DNA from: Paenibacillus sp.
Lineage (GTDB): Bacteria > Bacillota > Bacilli > Paenibacillales > YIM-B00363
NCBI RefSeq assembly: GCF_031177825.1
Contig: NZ_JAPSKE010000006.1
Location: 248,001-312,000, forward strand
Length of the DNA: 64,000 bases
Reading direction: 5' to 3'
In this document: positions 16,725-26,147 of the stretch, piece after piece
Position numbering within the stretch: the first letter of the stretch is position 1
Layout of the letters: every line of letters begins with the position of its first letter
The notes under the pieces: generated by a model
Seen by the model: only the letters and a program-made list of their open reading frames with translations
The model's database searches: none
Told to the model about the DNA's origin: nothing
Program-made: the position numbers and the translations under genes

Positions 16725-17882
16725 TTGCTCGCCGTCGTCTTCGTCGGTTATTTGATTTTCGGAATCTCGGAAAATATGAAAGGGCCCGCGCTGCCCCGCA
16801 TGCAAGAGGATTTCCGCCTCGAGGAGTGGCAGCTCGGCCTGCTGCTCGCCTTCAATTCGCTCGGCTTCCTGCTCGCCTGCTCGTTCGCGGGGCGCATCGT
16901 GCAGACGATCGGCCTGCGGACCGCCTGCCTGCTGACGTTCGGCTTTATGGCCGCGTCCGGGTGGCTGATCGGTTCGGCGCAAGGGTTCGTGCCGTTCGCC
17001 GGGGCGTTTTTCTTCTTTTACGTATGGAACGGACTGCTCGAGATCGCATTGGCGGTGCTGAGCGCCCGCTTGTTCACGAAAAACACGGGGTTCATGATGA
17101 ATCTCTCGCATTTCTTCTACGGCCTCAGCTCGACGGGGGCGCCGCTCGCGGCGACCGGCATGATGGCTTGGAGCGTCGGCGGCGAGGCGCTCGGTTGGCG
17201 CGGCATGTACACCGTCTTACTGCTGACCTGCGCGCTTCCGATGCTGCCCGCGCTGCTCGCGAAGTTCCCGAAGGAGTCCGCGGCTCAGGCGGAAGCCCGG
17301 GTCACGTGGCGAAGCTTTATGCGGGACAAGGTCGCATGGTGCGTCGTCGTACTGCTCGCCTTCGGCGTGACGGCGGAGCTCGCGGTCGGCGGCTGGCTCG
17401 TCAATTTCCTCGAGAAGTCGTACGGCTGGGACACCGTGCGCGCGTCCGGCATGCTCTCGGCGTTCTTCTTCTGCTTCACGATCGCGCGTCTCGTGCTCGG
17501 CCCGCTGACGGACCGGTTCGGCTTCGTGAAGTCGATCGTCCTGTTCGCCGGCTTCTCCGGCGCGTGCACCTGCGTCGGCATCCTGCTCGGCGAGCCGGGG
17601 GCGGCGCTATTGGCGCTCGCCGGCGCGGGCATCGCCCCGGTCTACCCGACGGTGATGGCGTTCCTCGCGAAGCGGTATCCGCACGGCACGGACGCGGCGA
17701 TCACGTTCACGGTGACGACGATCGGCATTCTCGGCATCGTCGGGAACTTCTTGATCGGCGCCGCGACCGACGCGCTCGGTTATCGCGCCGGTTATTCGCT
17801 CATCGGCTTTAGCGCGCTGGGCTGCGCCGCGGCGGGCGTCGTGCTCTACCGCTGGCTGCATAAAGAAGGGCGGGTGATTTGA
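16725..17882 (+). CDS. MFS transporter
   Basis: A 385-residue (from TTG 16725) 12-segment major facilitator protein. The N-terminal helix contains GYLIFGISENMKGPALP; the A-loop region GRIVQTIGLR and the mirrored GPLTDRFGF in the second half are typical MFS motifs. TTG 16725 is the only ATG/GTG/TTG in frame after the preceding stop, yet it cuts into the first membrane helix and has no ribosome site; coding-like sequence (QLTRNYYLL) extends about 17 codons further upstream, so translation may start at a rare codon such as CTG 16674 behind an AGGAATGGGG stretch. Substrate unknown; cytoplasmic membrane. First gene of a three-gene operon. Confidence 0.8.
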   Translation: MLAVVFVGYLIFGISENMKGPALPRMQEDFRLEEWQLGLLLAFNSLGFLLACSFAGRIVQTIGLRTACLLTFGFMAASGWLIGSAQGFVPFAGAFFFFYVWNGLLEIALAVLSARLFTKNTGFMMNLSHFFYGLSSTGAPLAATGMMAWSVGGEALGWRGMYTVLLLTCALPMLPALLAKFPKESAAQAEARVTWRSFMRDKVAWCVVVLLAFGVTAELAVGGWLVNFLEKSYGWDTVRASGMLSAFFFCFTIARLVLGPLTDRFGFVKSIVLFAGFSGACTCVGILLGEPGAALLALAGAGIAPVYPTVMAFLAKRYPHGTDAAITFTVTTIGILGIVGNFLIGAATDALGYRAGYSLIGFSALGCAAAGVVLYRWLHKEGRVI

Positions 17883-18506
17883 TTGGAACGCAACGTATCG
17901 GACATTCTGGAGGAGATGCAGCGGGAGCTGAAGCGAGACCGGCGGCTCCGCGTCGGCGAGCTGTTGGAAGCGCTGCGGGATAAGGGGCCGTTCTTCATTC
18001 TTATGGTGCTGTCCGTACCGTTCCTTCAGCCGATCGCGCTGCCGGGCGTGAGTACGCCGTTCGGCTTCGTCCTCGCGCTCATCGCCATCGGCATACTGAT
18101 CGGGCAAGATCTCCCGATGCCGGGATGGATTCGGCGCTACGCGCTTCCGCGGAGGGGCGTTTCGCTGCTGTTCCGCGGCGCGGTCGCGCTGTTCCGCCGC
18201 CTCGAGCGCTGGTCGAAGCCCCGGCGGATGCCGGCGTTGACGGCGTCGGGCGGCGCGTTGAAGGGTCATGCGATTCTGGCGCTGGTCAGCTCGGTATTGC
18301 TCATGCTGCCGCTGCCGATCCCGTTCTCCAACTCGCTGCCGGCGTACGTCGTCGCCTTCGTGGCGCTCGGCTATTTGCTGCGAGACGGGGCGTTGTTTTT
18401 GCTGGCGTACGTCTTCGCGCTGCTGACGGGGGCGTACTTCGCCCTGATCGCGGTCGTCGGCATCGAAGGGCTGCAGCTGTTGACGCGGAAAGCGTGGGGC
18501 GGTTGA
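17883..18506 (+). CDS. ExoD-family exopolysaccharide synthesis protein
   Basis: A 207-residue membrane protein of the ExoD family. The N-terminal amphipathic region (ILEEMQREL) and the hydrophobic GPFFILMVLSVPFLQP-like segment with PLPGVSTPFG-type loops fit the family, followed by two or three more membrane helices. It starts at a TTG immediately after the stop of the MFS gene, suggesting coupling. The molecular function of ExoD proteins is unclear, but mutants in rhizobia alter exopolysaccharide and stress tolerance. Confidence 0.8.
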   Translation: MERNVSDILEEMQRELKRDRRLRVGELLEALRDKGPFFILMVLSVPFLQPIALPGVSTPFGFVLALIAIGILIGQDLPMPGWIRRYALPRRGVSLLFRGAVALFRRLERWSKPRRMPALTASGGALKGHAILALVSSVLLMLPLPIPFSNSLPAYVVAFVALGYLLRDGALFLLAYVFALLTGAYFALIAVVGIEGLQLLTRKAWGG

Positions 18507-20077
18507 GGCGGCGGGCCGCGCGGCTGGCGGCGCTGGCGCTGGCGCTTGCGGCGGCGGGCTGCTCGGACGCGGCCGCGCCGCCGACGGCGGAGCCTGGCGC
18601 GCCGGTTGCGTCCGAGCGGCCGGCGGTCGGCGGCGGGGCGTCGGATGCGGGAGCGGGGCCGGCTTCGCCGCCCGTCGACGCGCCGGCGGAGCCTGCGCCG
18701 GAGCTTGAGCCGGAGCCTGAGCTTGCGGAGCCCGAGCCGATGCCGGAGCGGACGACGTACGAGATCGATGCGACGTTCGACCCGGCGTCGCGCCGCCTGA
18801 CGGGGACGACCGTCGCGCTCGCCCGCAACGACGCCGCCGTCGCGACGTCCGAGGCGCGGTGGACCGCGTACCTGAACGCGTTCTCCGCCGAGGCGATCCG
18901 AGCGCGCGACCCGGTGCTGCCGGAGCACCGCAAGCGCGCGTACGCCGTCGCGGCGCCGGACGCCCTCGACGGGCGGCTTGCGGCGGTGCATGCGAGCGTC
19001 GACGGCGTGCCCGCGGCTGCGGAGCGGCGCGGGCAGACGATCGTCGTCGCGCTGCCGGAGCCGTGGGCGCCGGGGGAATGGCGGCGGATCGAGCTCGCGT
19101 GGGAGGCGACGCTGCCCGCCGTGCATCACCGCTTCGGCGCCGCGGACGACGCGTATTGGTTCGGCAACGCGCTGCCGATCCTCGCCGCGTTCGACGGCGA
19201 ATGGCGCGACTACGCGTACGAGCCTGTCGGCGACCCGTTCTTCTCGACGGTCGCGGACTTCCGCGTGCGCTTGACGGCGCCGCGCGAATACGACGTCGTC
19301 GCCACCGGCGACGAGACGCCCGCGCTTTCGTCCGCCGCCGACGGCTGGGCGACGACGACGGTCGACGCGCCGTTCGCGCGCGATTTCGCGTTCGCGCTCG
19401 GCGCGGGCTTCCGCGTCGCCGAGGCGTCGACGGCGCGCGGCGCGCGCGTCGGCGTCTACTTCCGGCAGGCGTCGGAAGCGCGGGCGGCGGCCGCGGCCGA
19501 AGCCGCCGCGGGCATCGCGGACCTGCTGGAAGGTTGGGTGGGGGCGTATCCGTATGGGGAGATGGACATTTTCGAAAACGAGATGTTCGTCACCGGCATG
19601 GAATACCCCGGCCTCGCCTTCGTCCGCGCGGATCGGCTGAACGACCCGGACGGCGTCGAGACAGTGGCGCACGAGGTCGCGCATCAGTGGTTTTACAACG
19701 TGATCGGCAACGATCAGGTTCGCGAGCCGTGGCTCGACGAGGGCTTCGCGACGTACGCGACGGACGTCTATCTGCTCGGCGATCGGCTCGACGCGGTGTA
19801 TGCGGAGCGGCTGCGCACGCTGCGGAAGGGGGCGGCGATCGGGGACGTACGGACGTACGACAGCTGGTCGGCGTACTGGAACGGCAATTACCGCAAGGGC
19901 GCCCTGCTGCTCCATGCGCTGCGCGGCGAGCTCGGGGAGGAAGGGTTCGACCGCTTCTTGAAGGCGTATTACGAGGAATTTCGATTCGGGGTCGTTACGA
20001 CCGATTCGTTCGTCGCGACGGCGGAACGCGTGCGGGGGGAGCCGATGGACGCGTTCTTCGATCGGTGGCTTCCCTAG
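18494..20077 (+). CDS. M1-family zinc metallopeptidase, lipoprotein
   Basis: A 527-residue protein from GTG 18494 (TTG 18503 is also possible; both overlap the ExoD stop). It begins with an Arg-rich then Leu/Ala-rich signal peptide ending in a lipobox (AAAGC), followed by a Pro/Ala/Glu linker of about 60 residues. The M1 signature is complete: HEVAHQWFYN near residue 393 and WLDEGFA some 20 residues on, giving the two zinc His, the catalytic Glu and the third ligand Glu; an upstream GMEYPG matches the substrate-binding GxMEN-type region. Likely a surface-anchored aminopeptidase. Third gene of the operon. Confidence 0.85.
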   Translation: MGRLRRRAARLAALALALAAAGCSDAAAPPTAEPGAPVASERPAVGGGASDAGAGPASPPVDAPAEPAPELEPEPELAEPEPMPERTTYEIDATFDPASRRLTGTTVALARNDAAVATSEARWTAYLNAFSAEAIRARDPVLPEHRKRAYAVAAPDALDGRLAAVHASVDGVPAAAERRGQTIVVALPEPWAPGEWRRIELAWEATLPAVHHRFGAADDAYWFGNALPILAAFDGEWRDYAYEPVGDPFFSTVADFRVRLTAPREYDVVATGDETPALSSAADGWATTTVDAPFARDFAFALGAGFRVAEASTARGARVGVYFRQASEARAAAAAEAAAGIADLLEGWVGAYPYGEMDIFENEMFVTGMEYPGLAFVRADRLNDPDGVETVAHEVAHQWFYNVIGNDQVREPWLDEGFATYATDVYLLGDRLDAVYAERLRTLRKGAAIGDVRTYDSWSAYWNGNYRKGALLLHALRGELGEEGFDRFLKAYYEEFRFGVVTTDSFVATAERVRGEPMDAFFDRWLP

Positions 20078-20111
20078 CGGGCGTCGTAGGAGTTTCATAG
20101 GAAAAATCCGG

Positions 20112-20140
20112 TTGGTCGCGCGATAGTTTTTCGGTAAGAT
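20112..20140 (+). promoter_or_regulatory. Promoter of galM
   Basis: TTGGTC (20112-20117), a 17-base spacer and TAAGAT (20135-20140), about 80 bases before the galM start. Confidence 0.55.
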
Positions 20141-20221
20141 AGGGACAGACGGAAAAGTCCGCTTACCAATCCCGTATTTGTATTTGTCCGCTACGATCCA
20201 ATTAAAGAGGAGCGAATCCAC

Positions 20222-21292
20222 ATGAGCAGCATTACCTCTAAGCCGTTCGGAACGACCGAAGACGGCAAGCCGATTCGACTGTACACATTTACGAACGCGG
20301 CGGGCATGTCCGCGGACATCTCCGATCTCGGCGGCGTCATCGTCGCGCTGCGGACGCCGGACCGCGACGGGGCGTTCGCCGACATTACGCTCGGCTACGA
20401 GACGGCGGAGCCGTATCTGCGCAAGGGACCGTATTTCGGCGCGCTGATCGGCCGCTTCGCGAACCGCCTCGAGGGAGCCTCGTTCGAGCTGAACGGCACC
20501 GAGTACGCGCTCGCGAAGAACGACGGCGACAATACGCTGCACGGCGGCCGAGAAGGCTTCGACAAGAAGGTCTGGGATGCGGAGATCGTCGAAGCGCCGA
20601 ACGGCGCCGGACAGGCGCTGCGGTTGACGTACGTCAGCCCGGATGGCGAAGAGGGGTACCCGGGCACCCTGCGCGCGACCGTCGCCTACTCGCTGACCGA
20701 CGACAACGAGCTCGTACTGGACTACGAAGCGGTCACCGATCGAGATACGATCGTCAACCTGACCAACCACGCGTACTTCAACTTGGCCGGGCATGCGGCC
20801 GGCGACATCGGCGGCCACGTGCTGACGATCGACGCGAATAAGTTCACCCCGGTGAACGCCGCCTGCGTGCCGACGGGCGAAATCCGCGAGGTCGACGGCA
20901 CGCCGTTCGATTTCCGGAAGCCGACCTTGATCGGACCGGGGCTCGCGAAGACGGACGACGAACAAATCCGCAACGGCGGCGGTTACGACCACAACTTCGT
21001 GCTGAACGTCGGCGGCGCGAAGCCCGAGAAGTTCGCGGAAGTGTACGAGCCGACGACCGGCCGCGTCATGGAGGCGTTCACGACGAAGCCGGGCGTACAG
21101 TTCTACTCCGGCAACTTCCTGGACGGCTCCGAGATCGGCAAGGGCGGCGCGGCGTACGGGAAGCGCTTCGGGCTGTGCCTCGAGACGCAATATTTTCCGA
21201 ACAGCATGAAACATAAGAACTTCCCGTCGCCGATTTTGCGACCGGGGGAGACGTATAAGCATACGACGTCGTACAAGTTTTCGGCGCGATAA
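20222..21292 (+). CDS. galM: Aldose 1-epimerase (galactose mutarotase)
   Basis: A 356-residue cytosolic enzyme converting alpha and beta anomers of aldoses. Diagnostic segments include LHGGREGFDKKVW, TNHAYFNLAG (with the catalytic-region His), GGGYDHNFVL and a C-terminal GLCLETQYFPNS holding the catalytic Glu. ATG 20222 follows AAAGAGGAGCG. Single-gene unit between its own promoter and a strong terminator. Sugar specificity beyond hexoses is unknown. Confidence 0.92.
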   Translation: MSSITSKPFGTTEDGKPIRLYTFTNAAGMSADISDLGGVIVALRTPDRDGAFADITLGYETAEPYLRKGPYFGALIGRFANRLEGASFELNGTEYALAKNDGDNTLHGGREGFDKKVWDAEIVEAPNGAGQALRLTYVSPDGEEGYPGTLRATVAYSLTDDNELVLDYEAVTDRDTIVNLTNHAYFNLAGHAAGDIGGHVLTIDANKFTPVNAACVPTGEIREVDGTPFDFRKPTLIGPGLAKTDDEQIRNGGGYDHNFVLNVGGAKPEKFAEVYEPTTGRVMEAFTTKPGVQFYSGNFLDGSEIGKGGAAYGKRFGLCLETQYFPNSMKHKNFPSPILRPGETYKHTTSYKFSAR

Positions 21293-21307
21293 ACGCGCGA
21301 ACTTCAT

Positions 21308-21347
21308 AGGCTGTCCTCTATCAATGATAGAGGGCGGCCTATTTTTT
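21308..21347 (+). terminator. Intrinsic terminator after galM
   Basis: AGGC-TG-TCCTCTATC / GATAGAGGGCGGCCT hairpin with a three-base loop, followed by ATTTTTT. Confidence 0.9.
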
Positions 21348-21420
21348 CGTTTTCGTAGAGTTTGCCGTGCCTTCCCCGCGGCCCGGACATACCTTGCTAG
21401 TAAGAAAGGAGGGGGAGACA

Positions 21421-22596
21421 GTGGGGAATCGAGGGTTGAAGATTGCCTTAATCTGTACGGAAAAGCTGCCCGTTCCGCCGATTCGCGGCGGAGCGATACA
21501 AATTTTGATCGACGGCGTTCTGCCGTACCTCAGCCTGAAGCATCGGGTAACGGTGTATTGCCCCGACGATCCGGCGCTGCCGTCGCGCGAGACGAAGCAC
21601 GGCGTCGCGTACGTGCGTCTGCCGCGGGACAACTATCCGCAGCACGTCGGCAAAGCGCTCGAGGAAGCGAGGAAGGCCGGGAAAAGGTACGACGTCGTGC
21701 ACGTGTTCAACCGGCCTAAGGATTTGCTCGTCTACGAGGCCGCGATGCCCGAGAGCCGGTTCGTCGTCAGCCTGCACAACGAGATGTACCGCGAACACAA
21801 AATATCCGAAGAAGAGGGCCTCCGGTCGATCCGGAAGGCGAAACGCATTATGTGCATCAGCGATTATATCGGCAAGACGATCGTTGCCCGGTTTCCCTCG
21901 GCGAAGAGCAAGCTCCGGACCGTCTATTCCGGCATCGATCTGAAACAGTATAAGCCGATCTGGTCCAAGCGGGCGCAGGCCGTCAGAGCCGAGCTCCGGA
22001 AAACCTACGACGTCGAGGGCAAGAAGGTCGTCTTGTTCGTCGGGAGAATCAGCGCCGTCAAAGGGCCGGACATTCTCGTACAGGCGATGGAACACGTCGT
22101 TCGGGAAATCCCGAACGCGGTGTTGGTCATCGTGGGGGCGAAGTCGTTCCAGGAGCAAGTCAGTAAGTACATGCTGCAGCTTCGGGAGATCGCGGAGCCG
22201 ATGATGAAGCATCTTCGGTTTACGGGGTTCGTGGAGCCGAAACGATTGCCTTCCATTTTCCTCATGGGGGACGTGTTCGTCTGCAGCTCGCAATGGGAGG
22301 AGCCGCTGGCCCGGGTGCACTACGAGGCGATGGGCGCGGGTCTTCCGATCATCACGACGGATCGGGGCGGCAACGCGGAGATCGTCAGTCACCGGAGGAA
22401 CGGGCTCGTGATTGAGGACTACAGCAATCCTAAAGCGTTCGCGGACGCGATTCTTTATATGATCCGCAATAAGAAGGAAGCGGAGCGGATGGCGAAGGCG
22501 GGCCGCGAGCTCGCGGAGCGCAATCACGGATTCGAGCATGTGGCGAAGCGGCTGGAGCGTCTGTACGCGGAGGCCGTGGGAGCCGAGCCGAAATAA
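21421..22596 (+). CDS. GT4 glycosyltransferase, CotSA-like, copy 1
   Basis: A 391-residue GT-B glycosyltransferase of family GT4, similar in kind to the spore-coat-associated CotSA. The N-terminus (ICTEKLPVPPIRGGAIQ) contains the acceptor-side Gly-rich loop, and the C-terminal half has VLFVGRISAVKGPDIL and the EPLARVHYEAMGAGLP nucleotide-sugar site with the conserved Glu. GTG 21421 is chosen for the AAAGGAGGGGG upstream. First of four genes in a duplicated GT-CotS-GT-CotS array; the second copy (23804-24985) is highly similar. Probably modifies spore coat or cell-surface glycans. Confidence 0.88.
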   Translation: MGNRGLKIALICTEKLPVPPIRGGAIQILIDGVLPYLSLKHRVTVYCPDDPALPSRETKHGVAYVRLPRDNYPQHVGKALEEARKAGKRYDVVHVFNRPKDLLVYEAAMPESRFVVSLHNEMYREHKISEEEGLRSIRKAKRIMCISDYIGKTIVARFPSAKSKLRTVYSGIDLKQYKPIWSKRAQAVRAELRKTYDVEGKKVVLFVGRISAVKGPDILVQAMEHVVREIPNAVLVIVGAKSFQEQVSKYMLQLREIAEPMMKHLRFTGFVEPKRLPSIFLMGDVFVCSSQWEEPLARVHYEAMGAGLPIITTDRGGNAEIVSHRRNGLVIEDYSNPKAFADAILYMIRNKKEAERMAKAGRELAERNHGFEHVAKRLERLYAEAVGAEPK

Positions 22597-22616
22597 CGCA
22601 GGGAAGGGGGCATCGC

Positions 22617-23798
22617 ATGAAGCGCACGGTTGGAAAAGGGGAGGCGGGCCGCTCGCGGCGGCCGCGTCGAACGGACGGGAGGCGTCCGGCGATTCGCGCG
22701 GTCCGTTCGGGCCGGTCGGATCCGGCGGATCGCGCGGACGGCGCCGGCCGGGCTTACGAAGAGCTCGTCTCGAAGGTGATGGCTCATTATCCCGGCAAAG
22801 TCCGAAGCATCCGGCTGGTGTCGGACAAAGGGAAGAAAGCGGTCTGGGCGGTGAGCACGGACCGAGGGGAACGGATCGTGAAGAAGGTTTCGTTCGGCGA
22901 CCGGGATATCGACTTCATGGCGTATGCCGTCGACTATATGCGTAAGAGGGGACTGCGGACGCCGGCCGTCATCCGCACGGCGGACGGCAAAAACTTCGTC
23001 TCGCTGAACGAGGAGCGGTTCGTCGTGTTCGAAGCGGTGCGCGGCAGAACGCCCGACTACGAACGCAAAGAAGAGCTTCGGCTGATTATGCGGAGCATGG
23101 CGCAATTCCATAAAGCTTCGCGAGGCATCGCGTCGCCGACGAGGTATTACCCGTCCCTGCTGCTATACGTCTGGGAAACGCGGAAACGCTCGAATATCGA
23201 ACGGCTGACGGCTTGGAAAGCGGAGGCGGCGGCCAAGAAGAAGCAGACCGAGTTCGATCGATTGTTTCTCCGGCATGCGGATCCGTTCTTGAAGCAGGCG
23301 GAGCAATCGATCGAGCTGCTGAAGCGCGCCGGCTTCGAGGCATGGGTGGAAGAGCTTCGAACGAACAAGTCGCTCTGCCACCAAGACTTCGCCGCCGGCA
23401 ACCTCGCGATCGGGGACGACGGGCAGCTGTACGTGTTCGACATGGACGCGCTGACGGTGGACGCGCCGATTCGCGACCTTCGGAAAATCTTGAACAAGGT
23501 CATGAAGAAGGGGGTCTGGGACCTCGAACGGATGGTGGCGATGCTGAAGGCGTATCAGGAGGTGAACCCGCTTACTTCGAAGCAATACCGCGCGCTGGTC
23601 GCGGAGATGTCGTTCCCTCATCTGGTGTATGGACAGGCGTCTAAGTACTACAAGAAGCGCGAGAAGACGGAGTGGACGGAGGAGAAGCACCTGGAGAAGC
23701 TCCGGGACATGATCGCCACGGAGCGGAGCAAAGACAAGGTGCTTCAGGCGTTCCTCGGCCGGATCGACGAGGTGATCGCGCATGGAAGAAAGAGGTGA
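22617..23798 (+). CDS. CotS-family spore coat protein (kinase-like), copy 1
   Basis: A 393-residue protein of the CotS/YutH/CotI family, which has an aminoglycoside-phosphotransferase-like kinase fold. The Brenner-type motif HQDFAAGN (about 255-262) and the following DMDALTVD metal-binding segment are intact, so kinase activity is possible. The first 45 residues are unusually Arg-rich and disordered (MKRTVGKGEAGRSRRPRR) and are absent from the second copy. Follows the glycosyltransferase by 20 bases and overlaps the regulatory region of the next. Expected in the spore coat or mother cell. Confidence 0.88.
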   Translation: MKRTVGKGEAGRSRRPRRTDGRRPAIRAVRSGRSDPADRADGAGRAYEELVSKVMAHYPGKVRSIRLVSDKGKKAVWAVSTDRGERIVKKVSFGDRDIDFMAYAVDYMRKRGLRTPAVIRTADGKNFVSLNEERFVVFEAVRGRTPDYERKEELRLIMRSMAQFHKASRGIASPTRYYPSLLLYVWETRKRSNIERLTAWKAEAAAKKKQTEFDRLFLRHADPFLKQAEQSIELLKRAGFEAWVEELRTNKSLCHQDFAAGNLAIGDDGQLYVFDMDALTVDAPIRDLRKILNKVMKKGVWDLERMVAMLKAYQEVNPLTSKQYRALVAEMSFPHLVYGQASKYYKKREKTEWTEEKHLEKLRDMIATERSKDKVLQAFLGRIDEVIAHGRKR

Positions 23799-23803
23799 GG
23801 CGC

Positions 23804-24985
23804 ATGGCGCGAAGATCGCTCCATATCGCAATGATTTGTACGGAACGGCTGCCCGTCCCCCCGATCCGCGGCGGCGCGATCCAAATTTTGATCGGAGGGG
23901 CGCTGCCGCATTTGTCGAAGCGTCATCGGGTAACCGTCTATTGCGTCGCCGATCCCGAATTGCCGGAACGCGAGGTTTCGGGAGGGGTCGCGTTCGAGCG
24001 CGTGCCGAAGGAACGATATGTATATAACGTGGCCGTTAAGCTGGAGGAGGCCCGCAAGGCCGGATTGGTTTACGACGTCGTGCATGTGTTCAACCGTCCG
24101 GCCCATGTATTGATCTATAAATCGGCGATGCCGGAAAGTCGGTTCGTCGTAAGCCTTCATACCGAGATGTACCGAGAAGGGGTCATTACCGAGGAATTGG
24201 GTCGTCTTACCGTTCGAGCGATCGATAGGATCATGAGCATCAGCGATTATATCGGGGATACGGTCGCGACCCGGTTCCCGGGCGCGGCGGGCAAGCTGCG
24301 GACGGTGTATTCCGCCGTCGATCTACGCCGGTACGCGCCGGTTTGGACGGAGGAAGCGCAGCGGATCCGGGCCGAGCTTCGGAAGCAATACGGCCTCGAA
24401 GGGAAGAAGGTGATCTTGTACGTCGGTCGGATCAGCGCGGCGAAGGGACCTGACGTGCTGATCCAAGCGATGGAGCGCGTCTTCCATGGCGATCCGGAGG
24501 CGGTGCTGCTCATCATAGGCAGCAAGTGGTTTTCCGACGATACGCTCGACGAATTCGGCGAACGGCTTCGACGATCGGCGGAGGCGTTCGGGGACCGCAT
24601 CGCGTTCACGGGCTTTCTCCCGCCGAGCCGGGTGCCCGACGCTTTCCTCGCCGGCGACGTCTTCGTGTGCAGCTCGCAGTGGCAGGAGCCGCTCGCGAGG
24701 GTGCACTACGAAGCGATGGCGGCGGGGCTGCCGATCGTGACGACGAACCGGGGCGGCAACGGCGAGATCGTCCGGCACGGCGTCAACGGGTTGGTCATCG
24801 ACGACTACGACAACCCGGCTGCGTTCGCGGACGCGATTCTCCGCTTGTTCGCCAATCCGGAAGAAGCGGAACGGATGGCGCGGGCGGGCCGCGCGTTGGT
24901 CGAAAAAAATCATGGGTTCGAGCACGCGGCGCGCCGCCTCGAGCTGCTGTACTTGGCCGCCGTGAACCGCAAGAAAATAGAGTAG
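23804..24985 (+). CDS. GT4 glycosyltransferase, CotSA-like, copy 2
   Basis: A 393-residue GT4 enzyme, a clear paralogue of the one at 21421: ICTERLPVPPIRGG, ILYVGRISAAKGPDVL and EPLARVHYEAMAAGLP occupy the same positions. ATG 23804 has GAAAGAGGTGAGG upstream and lies five bases after the stop of the first cotS gene. Divergence is concentrated in the middle acceptor-side region (VITEELGRLTVRA against ISEEEGLRSIRKA), so substrate specificity may differ between copies. Confidence 0.88.
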   Translation: MARRSLHIAMICTERLPVPPIRGGAIQILIGGALPHLSKRHRVTVYCVADPELPEREVSGGVAFERVPKERYVYNVAVKLEEARKAGLVYDVVHVFNRPAHVLIYKSAMPESRFVVSLHTEMYREGVITEELGRLTVRAIDRIMSISDYIGDTVATRFPGAAGKLRTVYSAVDLRRYAPVWTEEAQRIRAELRKQYGLEGKKVILYVGRISAAKGPDVLIQAMERVFHGDPEAVLLIIGSKWFSDDTLDEFGERLRRSAEAFGDRIAFTGFLPPSRVPDAFLAGDVFVCSSQWQEPLARVHYEAMAAGLPIVTTNRGGNGEIVRHGVNGLVIDDYDNPAAFADAILRLFANPEEAERMARAGRALVEKNHGFEHAARRLELLYLAAVNRKKIE

Positions 24986-25000
24986 AGGGGAGGGACGGGC

Positions 25001-26044
25001 ATGGAGCCGAATGCGGAACCTGCCGCGCTTCGGGCGCTGGCGCGGTACCCGTACGCCGTGCAAAGCGTCCGCCTGTTGTCCGACAAAGGGAAGAAGGCGG
25101 TATGGCACGTCGACGCCGAGGAAGCGGGCGGGTTGATTTTGAAAAAAGTGCCGTTCGAGGCCGAAGCGATCCGTTTCATGATCGCGGCGATCGACTATAT
25201 GCGCGGAAGAGGGCTCGGGACGCCGAGGGTGCACCGGACGTCGGACGGCGGCGGCTGGGCGTCGGAAGACGGAGAACGCTACGTGCTGTTCGACGCCGTC
25301 CGCGGCCGCAAGCCGGAGTACAAGGTCGAGGCCGAGCTGACCGCGATGCTCCGCGGGCTGGCGACGTTCCACGTCGCTTCGCGAGGCTTCGAATCGCCGG
25401 CGGGCTTCTATCCGTCGTATTTGCTGCTCGAACGCGAAGCGGCGATGCGGCGGCGCGTCGAGCAGCTTGCGGCGTGGAAGAGGTCCGCCGCGGGCAAGGC
25501 GAGCCCGAACGGGTTCGACCGGCTGTTTCTAAGGAACGCCGACGCGTTCGTCGCCCAAGGCGAAGCCGCGTTGGAGCGGTTGCAGCGGACCGGCTACGGC
25601 GACTGGGTTCGCTTGACGCACGCGGCGAAGTCGTTATGCCATCAGGACTTCGCCGCGGGCAACACGGCCATCGGCGACGACGGGCGCTTCTACGTGTTCG
25701 ATATGGATTCGCTGACGGTCGACGTACCGATCCGCGATTTGCGGAAAGTGTTGAACAAGGTCATGAAGCGGGACCTCGCTTGGGACTTGGACACGATGCT
25801 GACGATGATGAAGGCGTACCACGAGGTGCATCCGTTGACGAAAGACCAGTATGCGGCGTTGGTCGCCGAGCTGACGTTCCCGCATCTGGTATACGGGCAA
25901 GTGTCTAAATATTACGAAGGTCGGGAGCCGAGCTGGACCGAGGAGAAGCATCTGCAGCGGCTCCATGAGATGATCCTGACGGAATCGAGCAAGGAGCGCG
26001 TCTTGGAATCGTTCCTCTCCGGGTTGGACGCTTGGGTCCGCTAA
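25001..26044 (+). CDS. CotS-family spore coat protein (kinase-like), copy 2
   Basis: A 347-residue paralogue of the cotS gene at 22617 without the Arg-rich N-terminal extension. HQDFAAGN and DMDSLTVD are intact, as are RLLSDKGKKAVW near the start and a C-terminal LVYGQVSKYYEGR. GGGGAGGG precedes ATG 25001, 16 bases after the second glycosyltransferase. Closes the four-gene array, which ends at a strong terminator. Confidence 0.88.
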   Translation: MEPNAEPAALRALARYPYAVQSVRLLSDKGKKAVWHVDAEEAGGLILKKVPFEAEAIRFMIAAIDYMRGRGLGTPRVHRTSDGGGWASEDGERYVLFDAVRGRKPEYKVEAELTAMLRGLATFHVASRGFESPAGFYPSYLLLEREAAMRRRVEQLAAWKRSAAGKASPNGFDRLFLRNADAFVAQGEAALERLQRTGYGDWVRLTHAAKSLCHQDFAAGNTAIGDDGRFYVFDMDSLTVDVPIRDLRKVLNKVMKRDLAWDLDTMLTMMKAYHEVHPLTKDQYAALVAELTFPHLVYGQVSKYYEGREPSWTEEKHLQRLHEMILTESSKERVLESFLSGLDAWVR

Positions 26045-26048
26045 CCTG

Positions 26049-26087
26049 CGCCGCATGCGCGAGCCATCGCGCGGGCGGCGTTTTTTT
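26049..26087 (+). terminator. Terminator of the spore-coat array
   Basis: CGCCGC-AT-GCGCGA-GCCA-TCGCGC-GG-GCGGCG stem followed by seven T, five bases after the cotS stop. Confidence 0.9.
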
Positions 26088-26147
26088 GTTACGATGGAGG
26101 GACGGACAAGACGGTTTCGGATAAGCAGGGGAAGGGAGAGTCGCGGC

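Noticed and set aside
18371..21307. Very long minus-strand open frame opposite the M1 peptidase and galM
   Set aside because: High-GC codon bias keeps the antisense frame open; its composition is Arg-rich and it has no domain, while the plus-strand genes have clear catalytic motifs.
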